64,000 nucleotides of DNA. Origin: Verrucomicrobiota bacterium (GTDB lineage Bacteria > Verrucomicrobiota > Verrucomicrobiia > Opitutales > UBA953). This document shows, piece by piece, positions 1 to 9,132 of the stretch. The stretch is taken from NCBI GenBank assembly GCA_026397965.1, contig JAPLTU010000040.1:24642-88641 (forward strand). Reading direction: 5' to 3'. A model generated the notes under the pieces. The model had not been told where the DNA came from. It did no database searches and saw nothing but the letters and a program-made list of their open reading frames with translations. Made by a program: the position numbers and the translations under genes. How positions within the stretch are numbered: the stretch's first letter is position 1; every line of letters starts with the position of its first letter.

Positions 1-72
1 TTCATCCCGTTCACCCTGCCCGCCCCGAGGGGTTGCATTGTTGCCCCTCTCCCTCAATTTTACCGATTAATT

Positions 73-2895
73 ATGGCCGAAGAGCTCAAGGATACCCTCA
101 ACCTCCCCGTCACGGACTTTCCGATGCGGGCGGGCTTAGCCGAACGCGAACCGGTTCGTATCGCCCATTGGGAGAAGAACCGACTTTACGACCGCATCCA
201 GAGCCGGGCCGCCGGCAAGAAGGCCTTCGTCCTTCATGATGGCCCGCCCTTTACCAACGGCGACGTCCATATCGGGACGGCGCTTAACAAACTCCTGAAG
301 GATTCCATCCTCCGCTATAAGTCTATGCGCGGTTTTCGCACTCCCTATATCCCGGGGTGGGATTGTCACGGTTTGCCGATCGAGCATAAGGTCATGAAAG
401 ACCTGCAGGCGAAGAAGCAGTCGCTGGATGCTTTGGGCGTCCGCAAGGCGTGCGCTGAATTTTCGGCGGCATACATCGAGAAGCAACGCGGGCAATTCAA
501 ACGCCTCGGTATTCTGGCGGATTGGAAGTCGGAGTATCGGACGATGGATCCGAGTTATGAGGCGGAAATCCTCGCCGGCTTTGCTTGCTTCGTCGAGCAA
601 GGGTTGGTCTACCGTTCGAAGAAGCCGGTCTATTGGTCAATTCCTTGCCAAACGGCTCTGGCCGAAGCGGAAATCGAATACAAAGAGAAGCGTTCATTCT
701 CCATCTGGGTGGCTTTCCCGGTGCCTCAGCCAGCGAGCAAGCAATTGGCTCCCGCGCATCCGCTCTCCGTTGTCATCTGGACGACCACGCCTTGGACGTT
801 GCCCGCCAATCTGGCCGTGGCGGTGCATCCAGAACTTGAATACGTTGAAGTCCGGCAGGGCGACCGATCGTTCTTGGTCGCCGCCGCTTTACGCGATGCC
901 TTTGTCGCGGCCTGCGGCCTTGAAGGCGCGACCGATGGTTTCCGCGTCAAGGGACGGGCGTTGGAAGGATTGATTTCTCGCCACCCGTTCATCGAGCGCG
1001 ACGCGCCGATGGTCTTGGCCGATTACGTGACGACCGATGCCGGCACAGGTTGCGTGCATACGGCTCCGGGTCACGGCTTAGAAGACTATCAGACCGGAAA
1101 TAAATATGGCCTCGAGCCCTATTGTCCAGTGCGCGACGACGGCACTTATGCCGATGATGGTAAGGTGCCGGCGAGCTTGGTGGGCATCACCGTCCTTGAG
1201 ACGGATGGAAAAAATCCGGCCAACATCGCGGTCTTGGAATTGTTAAAAACGAAAGGAGCTTTGCTTAAGGCCCAGGCGTTTGAGCATCAATACCCTCACT
1301 GCTGGCGATCCAAGACTCCGGTTGTCTTCCGGGCTTTGGATCAATGGTTCGTGGGGCTTGATCGGGCCGATCTGAGAAAGCGCGCGCTCGCCGCCGTGGG
1401 CGAGGTCAAATGGATCCCAGTATCCGGTGAAAACCGTATCCGGGCCGCCTTGGAAGGTCGCCCAGATTGGTGCATATCCCGTCAGCGCGCCTGGGGCGTG
1501 CCCATCCCGGCTTTTTATTCACCTTCGACCGGCGAGTCATACCTCGATGCGGCCATCGTAAAGCATGTGGCTCAAAAAATCGCCCAGCAGGGTGGCGATT
1601 GGTGGTGGGCCTCATCGACCGCCGACGTTCTTGCCGGTGCACCCGTGCCGGCGGCTTGGCCTAAAGATATCCGCAAGGGCACTGATACCTTGGATGTTTG
1701 GATCGATTCGGGATCAAGCCACCTCGCCGTCTGTGCGCGTCACCCAGATCTGCATTGGCCGGCTGATCTTTACCTCGAAGGTTCCGACCAGCATCGTGGT
1801 TGGTTCCAATCTTCCTTGTGGACGGCGATGGTCGTGAAGGGCTCGGCCCCTTATCGCGCCGTCCTGACCCACGGTTTCGTGGTGAATGAAAAACGCCAAA
1901 AGATTTCGAAGTCGGACGGCAAGCCGCAGACCGCGGATGATTATATCAAGAAATATGGAGCGGATATCGTCCGCCTTTGGGTGGCCTCGGAGAACTACCA
2001 AAGCGATGTCCCCTTATCCGACGCCATTTTTGAGACGGTTTCGAACCAGTATCGCGGCATGCGCAACTCGCTGCGTTATCAACTGGGTAATCTTTACGAT
2101 TTCAATCCGGCCACCGATGCCGTGCCGGTGGCGAAGATGACCTTGGTCGACCGCTGGGCCTTGGTCGAGACCGCTCGCTTGATTCGGGACGTCACCGATG
2201 CTTGCGAACGGAATGAGTTCCATCGGGCCGCCGCCGCTTTGGCTGGTTTCACCACCGGAGTGCTTTCGGCGACTTACCATAATGTGATCAAGGATCGGCT
2301 CTACACCTCGGCGCCCAACGATCTGGCCCGACGTTCGACGCAGACGGCGATCGACCTCATCTTGCGCACCTATTTAAAACTCATCGCGCCGTTTGTGCCC
2401 TTTACGGCGGATGAAGCTTGGTCCCATTTGCACGGTCGTGCCGAATACACCGACGCGACCAATGTCCACTTGGAGGATTGGCCGGTCGTCGGGGCGGATT
2501 GGGAGGATGAGGCGGCTTTGGCGGCCCATGCTGCCGTGTCCCGGATCCAAGCCCTGGCCGCTCAGGTTAACGTCCCGCTCGAGAAGTTGCGGCAGGACAA
2601 GCAGATTGGCCAATCGTTGGAAGCCGTGGTGATTGTCGCGGGAGACCCCGCAGAGCCTGATTTCGCCCTATTATCCGAGCAAGGAGCCGCTTTGGCCGAG
2701 TTTTGGATTCTTTCAGGGGTTAAACTGGTACCCCAAGCTGGCGCGCCCTTATCCTTCGCGGTCGAAAAGGCTCCGGGGGTCCGTTGCCCCCGTTCCTGGC
2801 GCTGGGTGCCCGAACTTGTGAACGCCGGGAGATTTGGTATGGTATCCCCGCGGTGCCGTGATGTTCTCGCCGCCAAATACTCTATCCTCACATAA
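73..2895 (+). CDS. ileS: Isoleucyl-tRNA synthetase
   Basis: 940 aa; HIGTALNKLLKD (HIGH), GWDCHGLPIEHKV, DQHRGWFQSSL and KISKS motifs of class I IleRS. Confidence 0.97.
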   Translation: MAEELKDTLNLPVTDFPMRAGLAEREPVRIAHWEKNRLYDRIQSRAAGKKAFVLHDGPPFTNGDVHIGTALNKLLKDSILRYKSMRGFRTPYIPGWDCHGLPIEHKVMKDLQAKKQSLDALGVRKACAEFSAAYIEKQRGQFKRLGILADWKSEYRTMDPSYEAEILAGFACFVEQGLVYRSKKPVYWSIPCQTALAEAEIEYKEKRSFSIWVAFPVPQPASKQLAPAHPLSVVIWTTTPWTLPANLAVAVHPELEYVEVRQGDRSFLVAAALRDAFVAACGLEGATDGFRVKGRALEGLISRHPFIERDAPMVLADYVTTDAGTGCVHTAPGHGLEDYQTGNKYGLEPYCPVRDDGTYADDGKVPASLVGITVLETDGKNPANIAVLELLKTKGALLKAQAFEHQYPHCWRSKTPVVFRALDQWFVGLDRADLRKRALAAVGEVKWIPVSGENRIRAALEGRPDWCISRQRAWGVPIPAFYSPSTGESYLDAAIVKHVAQKIAQQGGDWWWASSTADVLAGAPVPAAWPKDIRKGTDTLDVWIDSGSSHLAVCARHPDLHWPADLYLEGSDQHRGWFQSSLWTAMVVKGSAPYRAVLTHGFVVNEKRQKISKSDGKPQTADDYIKKYGADIVRLWVASENYQSDVPLSDAIFETVSNQYRGMRNSLRYQLGNLYDFNPATDAVPVAKMTLVDRWALVETARLIRDVTDACERNEFHRAAAALAGFTTGVLSATYHNVIKDRLYTSAPNDLARRSTQTAIDLILRTYLKLIAPFVPFTADEAWSHLHGRAEYTDATNVHLEDWPVVGADWEDEAALAAHAAVSRIQALAAQVNVPLEKLRQDKQIGQSLEAVVIVAGDPAEPDFALLSEQGAALAEFWILSGVKLVPQAGAPLSFAVEKAPGVRCPRSWRWVPELVNAGRFGMVSPRCRDVLAAKYSILT

Positions 2896-2902
2896 ATCTC
2901 CG

Positions 2903-4036
2903 ATGCCTAAGAAACCTACTCCCAAAAAACCCGCTGCCAAAAAGTCGGGTAACAACAAGTCTGCGGCCCCCGTCGACAAAAAGAAAAATAAGTCTTCGGG
3001 TCCTGCCGCGGGAAATTCTAAACCCGCCGCCAAGGCAGCGGCCAAGCCGGTCGTCAAAGTTGGGCCGACTAAGGGTAAGGTTGTCGCATCCGCCAAACCT
3101 GCGCCTGTGGCGGTGAAGAGTGCGAAGGGTGCGAAGGGCGCCGTCAAGGTCGTTCCGGTCGTCGGCAAGGCCGGTAAGCCTGCAATCATCCCGGCCAAAG
3201 GTGCGAAGGGCGCGGCCGCTAAGCCAGCCAAAGATACCAAGGCCTCACACGCAGCGCAGAAGAAACTGCTCGATTCCCATCGCGAGGTCCATGCTCAGTC
3301 GGGTGCGTTGGAAGTCGCCCCTCGTCCGAAACTCCAGTATTACACCATCAACGATCTCAAAGAATACCTAAAGCTGCGTAAGCATATTAAACTTAATCTC
3401 TGGGTGCCCGACGAAGAGCGTAAGGCGCGGGAAAAGGCCGCCGCCGCGGCACGCTCGCAGGGCACGCGCACCCACAATGTCGCGGCCGCTTCGATTTCGG
3501 ATCTCCTGGGCAGCAATCCCTTCCGCAAGGGAGCGGGCTTCGTCGATGAGGCCAAGCTCGTCCCAGAAAAATTCCGCCGCTATTACCGTCTGCTGGTGGA
3601 CATGCGCGAAGCCTTGCAGAAGGGCTTGGCCTTCCACTCCGAGTCCGCGCTAAAGAAGTCGGGTAAGGATGACTCCGGCGACCTTTCGGGTTACTCTCAG
3701 CATCTGGCCGATGCCGGTACCGATACGGCCGACCGCGATTTCGCCCTCTCGCTGATTTCAAACGAACAAGAAGGCCTCAAGGAAATCGCCGATGCGATTG
3801 AGCGCATGAAGAACGGCAGTTATGGCGTTTGTGAGATCACCAATAAGCCCATTCCAGCGCCTCGGTTGATCGCGGTGCCTTTCACCCGCTATTCCCTCGA
3901 AGGCCAGAAGGAGCTCGAACGTAATCGTCGGGCCCACCGTCGGCGTGGCGGCAACCCCTTGGGTGAAATCGGTGACGAAGTCAGCTTCGGCACGGGTGGT
4001 GGCGGCGGCGGGGATGACGAGCCTAGCGATACCTGA
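2903..4036 (+). CDS. DksA/TraR-like protein with long Lys/Ala/Pro-rich N-terminal tail
   Basis: Start set at MPKKPTPKKPAAKK (2903); N-terminal ~110 aa histone-H1-like; C-terminal YGVCEITNKPIPAPRLIAVPFTRYSLEGQKELE resembles the DksA/TraR C4 region but most Cys are replaced. Confidence 0.8.
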   Translation: MPKKPTPKKPAAKKSGNNKSAAPVDKKKNKSSGPAAGNSKPAAKAAAKPVVKVGPTKGKVVASAKPAPVAVKSAKGAKGAVKVVPVVGKAGKPAIIPAKGAKGAAAKPAKDTKASHAAQKKLLDSHREVHAQSGALEVAPRPKLQYYTINDLKEYLKLRKHIKLNLWVPDEERKAREKAAAAARSQGTRTHNVAAASISDLLGSNPFRKGAGFVDEAKLVPEKFRRYYRLLVDMREALQKGLAFHSESALKKSGKDDSGDLSGYSQHLADAGTDTADRDFALSLISNEQEGLKEIADAIERMKNGSYGVCEITNKPIPAPRLIAVPFTRYSLEGQKELERNRRAHRRRGGNPLGEIGDEVSFGTGGGGGGDDEPSDT

Positions 4037-4050
4037 TCGAGGCTCGCCGT

Positions 4051-4605
4051 ATGTCGTCCAGGTTACGCCCTTATCTTACCTTTTGGGTCGTTGGCCTATT
4101 GGCGGTCGCGGCCGACATCAGCACCAAACTACTGGTCATCCGCCAGATTCCCTTCGGCACTTATTTTGATAGCTCGATTGGGGAGCCGATCCCGGTCTTT
4201 GCAGGGTTTGATTTGGTGCATATCGGCAATAAAGGCGCCGCTTGGGGAATCGGTTCGGAGCACGCCGTTCGGCCATTCCTGGTTTTCTTGGCCGCGGCTA
4301 TCTTGGTGTTAGTCTGGCGCTGGCGGCAACCCTTGCTGCGCGAATTACAGGGAGGGCAGATCGCCTTCGGCCTTTTCGTCGGAGGGACCTTGGGCAATGT
4401 CCGTGATCGTATTTTCGGCGAACATGTGACCGATTTTTTGGCTTTCACCCTGCCTTTTAATTATCGGTTCCCGGCGTTCAACGTGGCGGACTCGTGTATC
4501 TGCGTCGGCGTTTCGATTTATCTCATCATGTCGTATCGGCATGATGCCGCGCGGCGGGAAGCGATTATTTCGCAGGGTGGCGAAGATACCCCTAAGGGTT
4601 CATGA
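4051..4605 (+). CDS. lspA: Lipoprotein signal peptidase (signal peptidase II)
   Basis: NKGAAWGI, GNVRDRIFGEHVTDF, FPAFNVADSCI motifs; multiple TM segments; close to ileS. Confidence 0.92.
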   Translation: MSSRLRPYLTFWVVGLLAVAADISTKLLVIRQIPFGTYFDSSIGEPIPVFAGFDLVHIGNKGAAWGIGSEHAVRPFLVFLAAAILVLVWRWRQPLLRELQGGQIAFGLFVGGTLGNVRDRIFGEHVTDFLAFTLPFNYRFPAFNVADSCICVGVSIYLIMSYRHDAARREAIISQGGEDTPKGS

Positions 4606-5216
4606 GCGTACGTTTTGACGTTGCGGCCCACCCGGGAGCGCAGGCCTACAAATTATTGGCGGGCTTGGTGGTGCCGCGGCCGATTGCCTTGGTGACGACC
4701 ATCGACGCGCAGGGCCGTCCGAATGCCGCGCCCTTTTCATTCTTCAACATCATGGGCGCGGAACCGCCCTTGGCCGTATTGGCTCCTGCAGATCGCGATG
4801 ACGGGTCGCCCAAGGATACTGCGGCCAATCTGATCGCGAATCGCGAAGGCGTTATCCATCTTTGTGACGAACCTTTGGCGGCGAGAATGGTGGAGTGCGC
4901 CCGCGCCCTGCCGGCGGGTGAAAGTGAGATTGCCCGCGCCGGCTTCGCGACCCGTTGCGCCGAGCGGGTGCGTCCGCCGATCTTAACGGAATGTCCGGTG
5001 GCCTTGGAGTGTCGCGTCTTGGATATCCGTTACTACGGCGAGAACCGTTTGGTCGTCCTGGAGATTCTGCTCGTCCACCTTCGGGAGGGCATCGCGGATC
5101 CGGCGACCTGGAAAGTAAACTACGAGCATTATCTGCCCATCGGTCGGCTGAATAGTCCGGACGGCTACGTGCGCACTGCGGATCGTTTCACGCATCCCTT
5201 TCCCCGGGGCGACTAA
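4602..5216 (+). CDS. Flavin reductase-like (FMN-binding split barrel) family protein
   Basis: GLVVPRPIALVTTIDAQGRPNAAPFSFFNIMGAEPPLAVLA motif; overlaps lspA stop by 4 nt. Confidence 0.85.
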   Translation: MSVRFDVAAHPGAQAYKLLAGLVVPRPIALVTTIDAQGRPNAAPFSFFNIMGAEPPLAVLAPADRDDGSPKDTAANLIANREGVIHLCDEPLAARMVECARALPAGESEIARAGFATRCAERVRPPILTECPVALECRVLDIRYYGENRLVVLEILLVHLREGIADPATWKVNYEHYLPIGRLNSPDGYVRTADRFTHPFPRGD

Positions 5217-6032
5217 TCAGAGCCCGCGGGACAGCCGCTTGACCACCGTCGCAAAATCATCGGGCCGCGGAGCGGTGATGACGAATTTCTTTCCCGCCAG
5301 GATGCCCGAAACGGTGGCGAGACGAAGTAACAGACCGCGATGCAAGGGTTTGTCTTCGCCCTTATTCAAGCGGCCCTTGGGGGTGGTATCGGTCAGCGTC
5401 ACCCGACCTGAACGGCCATACTTTAATTCACCAGCGATACGGATGCCGCATTCAGCCGCGTGGATGCGGATCTGATCGCGTCGCGGGAACGGCGATTGGG
5501 CGGTCCAGATTTGCCAGCGTCCGCAGGCACGTCCGGGTTCGAAACGCGTCTCCGCGTGTTTGCCGTTACGGTGTGAGACGAAGGCCCGTCGATTTTCATC
5601 ATCCATCCCGACCGGCAGATCGCACAGGCCGGGCTCGGTCGGTGCTTCTTCGAGGCGGGCGATGAATTCGTAGACAAAAGCAAAAGCCCCAGAGCCCAGG
5701 GCTTCACGCCAGACGGCGAGAGAGGAGGCGCGGTCGGCGAGGATGGCGATGCCGGCGGATTCGGGCTCGGGGCCGAAGACGGTGGCTGGCTCCTTGAGGC
5801 CGAGGCGGATGAGCTCGGGTTTGCCGGCTTCGAGCTGCGTCCGAATATTGCTTAGCAGCGTTGGTGCACCGTTTTGCCAAGGGTGTTCTTCCAGGGCCAC
5901 GCCCGCGGGTTTATCGAGGGCGACCCAACCTTCGCCGTGATCTAATACGGCCAGACGAACCGCCTCATCGCCAAGCATACCAGCCGCGAAGCCGATGGAA
6001 GTGGGAGGGGTGGCGGACATGTCTGGAAACAA
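5217..6032 (-). CDS. RluA-like pseudouridine synthase family protein, catalytic motif divergent
   Basis: WVALDKPAGVALEEHPW and RRDQIRIHAAECGIRIAGELKYG resemble the RluA fold; canonical HRLDxxTSG replaced by FGPEPESAG. Confidence 0.7.
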   Translation of the reverse strand: MFPDMSATPPTSIGFAAGMLGDEAVRLAVLDHGEGWVALDKPAGVALEEHPWQNGAPTLLSNIRTQLEAGKPELIRLGLKEPATVFGPEPESAGIAILADRASSLAVWREALGSGAFAFVYEFIARLEEAPTEPGLCDLPVGMDDENRRAFVSHRNGKHAETRFEPGRACGRWQIWTAQSPFPRRDQIRIHAAECGIRIAGELKYGRSGRVTLTDTTPKGRLNKGEDKPLHRGLLLRLATVSGILAGKKFVITAPRPDDFATVVKRLSRGL

Positions 6033-6035
6033 AAA

Positions 6036-6062
6036 AACCCCGACGCCTCAGGCGACGGGGTT
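6036..6062 (-). terminator. Rho-independent terminator downstream of rpsT
   Basis: Inverted repeat AACCCCG...CGGGGTT flanked by an A-tract on + (U-tract on the - transcript). Confidence 0.7.
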
Positions 6063-6082
6063 GGGGGTGGAGCCAGCCCGCA

Positions 6083-6328
6083 TTACTTTTTCGCGGCGGC
6101 GAGTTTCTTCGCGAGGCGAGCCTTGATGCGGTTCGCCTTGTTGCGATGAATCACGCCGGTCTTCGCGGCCTTGTCGGCGGAAGAGGCGATGAGGGAGGCG
6201 TTGGCTTTCACCGACTCGACGGTGATGCCCTTGATCAGGGACTTCAGACGGGTGCGGACGACTTTATTGTGTTCGGCGCGGCGGGCGGTCTGACGGATGC
6301 TCTTCTTGTTAGCTTTGATGTTGGCCAT
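6083..6328 (-). CDS. rpsT: 30S ribosomal protein S20
   Basis: MANIKANKKSIRQTARRAEHNKVVRTRLKSLIK...KTGVIHRNKANRIKARLAKKL. Confidence 0.96.
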   Translation of the reverse strand: MANIKANKKSIRQTARRAEHNKVVRTRLKSLIKGITVESVKANASLIASSADKAAKTGVIHRNKANRIKARLAKKLAAAKK

Positions 6329-6426
6329 GTGTGTCAGTAGGGAAGCCGTGGGCAGCCCTCCAAGTCAACGCGGATTTGAGTTTTTTGCCCGAGTCAGCCC
6401 CCGTTGGGGGGCTTTTGACGTCCTGC

Positions 6427-6513
6427 TGGTGGAAGGGGTGGGATTCGAACCCACGAACAGCGAAGCTGAGAGGATTTACAGTCCCCGACCTTTAGCCACT
6501 TGGATACCCTTCC
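6427..6513 (-). tRNA. tRNA-Tyr (anticodon GUA), CCA encoded
   Basis: GGAAGGG...CCCTTCC acceptor stem, GACTGTAAATCC anticodon arm, long variable arm, GGTTCGAATCCC T-loop, CCA at 3' end. Confidence 0.95.
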
Positions 6514-6666
6514 GGCCAACAGGAGGCGCATACTTGGCAACCTCACCCCCCGATGACAAGCGCTTTCGCTGGCGGAAATGATAAGATTGGGCGGGCCGAT
6601 GCCGGCAGCCAACGACGCCAGAGATTTACCCCTTCACACGTGGGATATCGGCTGTAGAATGAGCCG

Positions 6667-7053
6667 ATGAAGGGCGACCCGCTGATTGTGCTGATTGATG
6701 GCGACTGTGCCTTGTGTGATGCGACGGCGGTCTGGTTTGCGCGGCGTAACTCGGCCCATCGGCTGATCTTTGCGACCAATACTGGCGTCGTCGCGCGGGT
6801 GGCCGGCGAGCCGCCTGGGGGAGATCAAGGGAGTGTGGTGGTCTGGTTCGGTTCCCGTCGCCTGACCCGCTCCTCGGCGGCCTTGGAGATGATTAAGGCA
6901 CTTGGGGGAGCGTGGTCCCTGTTGGCGATGGTCGGTAAAGCTATCCCGCGGGGGCTCCGCGACCGAATCTATGATGAGGTGGCGCGGCGGCGTAGGCGGC
7001 TTAATCGACCGTCGGCCTGTAAGCTCTTGAGCCCCTACCATCTTGCTGAATAG
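6667..7053 (+). CDS. DUF393 / DCC-family thiol-disulfide oxidoreductase-like protein
   Basis: VLIDGDCALCDATAVWFARRN (DxxCxxC), typical length. Confidence 0.85.
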   Translation: MKGDPLIVLIDGDCALCDATAVWFARRNSAHRLIFATNTGVVARVAGEPPGGDQGSVVVWFGSRRLTRSSAALEMIKALGGAWSLLAMVGKAIPRGLRDRIYDEVARRRRRLNRPSACKLLSPYHLAE

Positions 7054-7062
7054 TCTGACCCC

Positions 7063-7347
7063 ATGAAGGCGTTACCCTGTGCGATTATTTTACTTGGGTC
7101 GGTGGCCTTGACTGGGTGCCAACGTTTCAGCGAAGAGCGCCGCCAAGCAGAAGTCGATAAGGCGATGGAGGATGACAGTCAGGAACGTCAGGCCCGACTT
7201 AAGGCCGAAGGAAAACTTAATCCGGAAGAGTTGAAGGCGTTGGCCCATAAGTTGGGATGGGCGCAGTCTGATGCGCGCGGCTTGCCTCCTCCGCCCACGA
7301 CCGAAGAGTTGGAAAAGAAGGTCAAGGCTGCGGAACAGAAGCCCTGA
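7063..7347 (+). CDS. Small putative lipoprotein
   Basis: N-terminal signal with lipobox-like LTGC; start of a tight operon with the following permeases. Confidence 0.55.
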   Translation: MKALPCAIILLGSVALTGCQRFSEERRQAEVDKAMEDDSQERQARLKAEGKLNPEELKALAHKLGWAQSDARGLPPPPTTEELEKKVKAAEQKP

Positions 7348-8264
7348 TGCGGTACGTCTTTAAAAGGTTAATCGAGATGGTGCCGGTCATGTTGATCGTG
7401 GTCACGGCGACGTTTTTTTTGGCGCATGCTGTCCCGGGCGGACCGTTCGATAAAGAACGACCGTTGCCCGCCGAAGTTAAAGCCCGGCTGGAAGAATATT
7501 ACGGGCTCGACCGTCCGATCTACGTGCAATGGTGGAATTATGTTTCGCGTTTGGCTCAGGGCGACTTGGGGCCGTCTTTGAAATATCCCGGCTGGACGGT
7601 GAACGAAGTCATCGGCTCGCGGATTCCGGTTTCAATTTCGCTCGGCTTGGTTGCTTTATTGCTGGCGATTCTCATCGGCGTGCCGGTCGGTGTCCTGGCG
7701 GCGGTGCGGCCTAATAGTTGGCTGGATCGAGTACCGATGGGTTTCTCACTCATCGGCATCTGTGTCCCGTCTTTCGTGTTGGGGCCGCTGTTTGCTTTGG
7801 TGTTTTCCTTGGGGCTTGGGTGGGTGCCGCCCTGCGGTTGGGGCTCGGCGATTCATTTTATCTTACCGGCTTGCACCCTGGGTCTGATCACGGCGGCCCC
7901 GTTAGCTCGCCTAACGCGGGGCTCGATGATGGAGGTGCGCTCGCTGGATTATGTCCGGACCGCCTACGCCAAAGGCGTGCCGCCCTTACGCGTCTGGTTT
8001 GTGCACGCTTTGCGTAATGCCTTGTTGCCGGTGATCACTTACCTAGGGCCTGCCGCAGCGGCTTTGGTCTCGGGGTCTTTCGTGGTCGAGTCGCTCTTCG
8101 ATGTGCCAGGTCTCGGGCGGCTCTTCGTGAGCGCCATCATCAATCGCGATGTCACCCTGATCTTAGGGACGACGATTATTTATGCCGTAGCGTTGCTCGT
8201 GCTCAATCTCTTGGCTGACCTGACGAACGCCGCCCTTAATCCGCGCATAGCCCGCGCCCGATGA
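7347..8264 (+). CDS. OppB/DppB-type ABC transporter permease
   Basis: MRYVFKRLIEMVPVMLIVV N-terminus, GLVTAAPLARLTRGSMMEVRSLDYVRTAYAKG EAA-loop-like motif; overlaps upstream stop. Confidence 0.93.
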   Translation: MRYVFKRLIEMVPVMLIVVTATFFLAHAVPGGPFDKERPLPAEVKARLEEYYGLDRPIYVQWWNYVSRLAQGDLGPSLKYPGWTVNEVIGSRIPVSISLGLVALLLAILIGVPVGVLAAVRPNSWLDRVPMGFSLIGICVPSFVLGPLFALVFSLGLGWVPPCGWGSAIHFILPACTLGLITAAPLARLTRGSMMEVRSLDYVRTAYAKGVPPLRVWFVHALRNALLPVITYLGPAAAALVSGSFVVESLFDVPGLGRLFVSAIINRDVTLILGTTIIYAVALLVLNLLADLTNAALNPRIARAR

Positions 8265-9124
8265 TGGCCTCGACTGTTTCGACTTATCAGACAGAAACTG
8301 GTTGGCAGCGGTTTCGGAAAGACCGAATGGCGGTCTGGTCGGGGGGCTTCTTGGTCGTGGTGGCTTTGCTTTGCGCGTTATCGCCGTGGATCTCGCCCTA
8401 CCCATACATGGCGCAAAATCTCGAAGCCAGCGCGATGGGTCCGAGCGCCAGCCATTGGCTAGGTACCGATTTGCTGGGCCGAGATGTACTCTCCCGGCTC
8501 TTGCAGGGGGGCGCCATTTCTTTGTTCGTCGGCTTCATTGCGACGGCCGTCGCGCTTTTCGTGGGCATCATTTACGGCGTGCTCGCCGCCGAGGTCGGCG
8601 GGCGAACCGAGGACGGTCTGATGCGCCTCGTCGATATCGTCAGCACGCTGCCCCTGACCTTAATCGTGATCCTCGCTACGGTTCTTTTCGGCCAAAACAT
8701 GCCGATGATCTTCTTGGCGGTCGGCGGCGTTTCCTGGCTTACCATGGCCCGGATCATCCGGAATCAGACGCGTGAGCTCAAGGGCTCGCAATTCGTCCAG
8801 GCCGCAGTGGCGCTCGGGCAATCCCGGTTGGGCATTTTTCGGCATCACTACCTCCCTAACCTGGCGGGCACGATCGCCGTCTGCGCGACCTTGACGGTTC
8901 CCGGGGTGATGTTGCTGGAGGCTTTCGTCAGTTTCTTGGGTTTGGGTGTCAAAGCCCCGATGACTTCCTGGGGCCTTATGATCAAGGAAGGCGCCGACAT
9001 CATGGAAGAGTGCCCGTGGCTTCTGATTTCGCCCTCGGTAGTCTTTGCCCTAACGTTGCTCTCGCTTAATTTCTTAGGAGATGGCCTTCGCGATGCTTTT
9101 GACCCACGGTCATCTAAGCGTTAA
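8261..9124 (+). CDS. OppC/DppC-type ABC transporter permease
   Basis: HWLGTDLLGRDVLSRLLQGGAISLFVG, FVSFLGLGVKAPMTSWGLMI; overlaps upstream gene by 4 nt. Confidence 0.93.
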   Translation: MMASTVSTYQTETGWQRFRKDRMAVWSGGFLVVVALLCALSPWISPYPYMAQNLEASAMGPSASHWLGTDLLGRDVLSRLLQGGAISLFVGFIATAVALFVGIIYGVLAAEVGGRTEDGLMRLVDIVSTLPLTLIVILATVLFGQNMPMIFLAVGGVSWLTMARIIRNQTRELKGSQFVQAAVALGQSRLGIFRHHYLPNLAGTIAVCATLTVPGVMLLEAFVSFLGLGVKAPMTSWGLMIKEGADIMEECPWLLISPSVVFALTLLSLNFLGDGLRDAFDPRSSKR

Positions 9125-9132
9125 TTTCTCCA

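Noticed and set aside
2749-3240. 163-aa low-complexity - strand ORF (AALAAGLEF...)
   Set aside because: Antisense of the Lys/Ala-rich tail of the DksA-like gene; composition is explained by the sense-strand codons.
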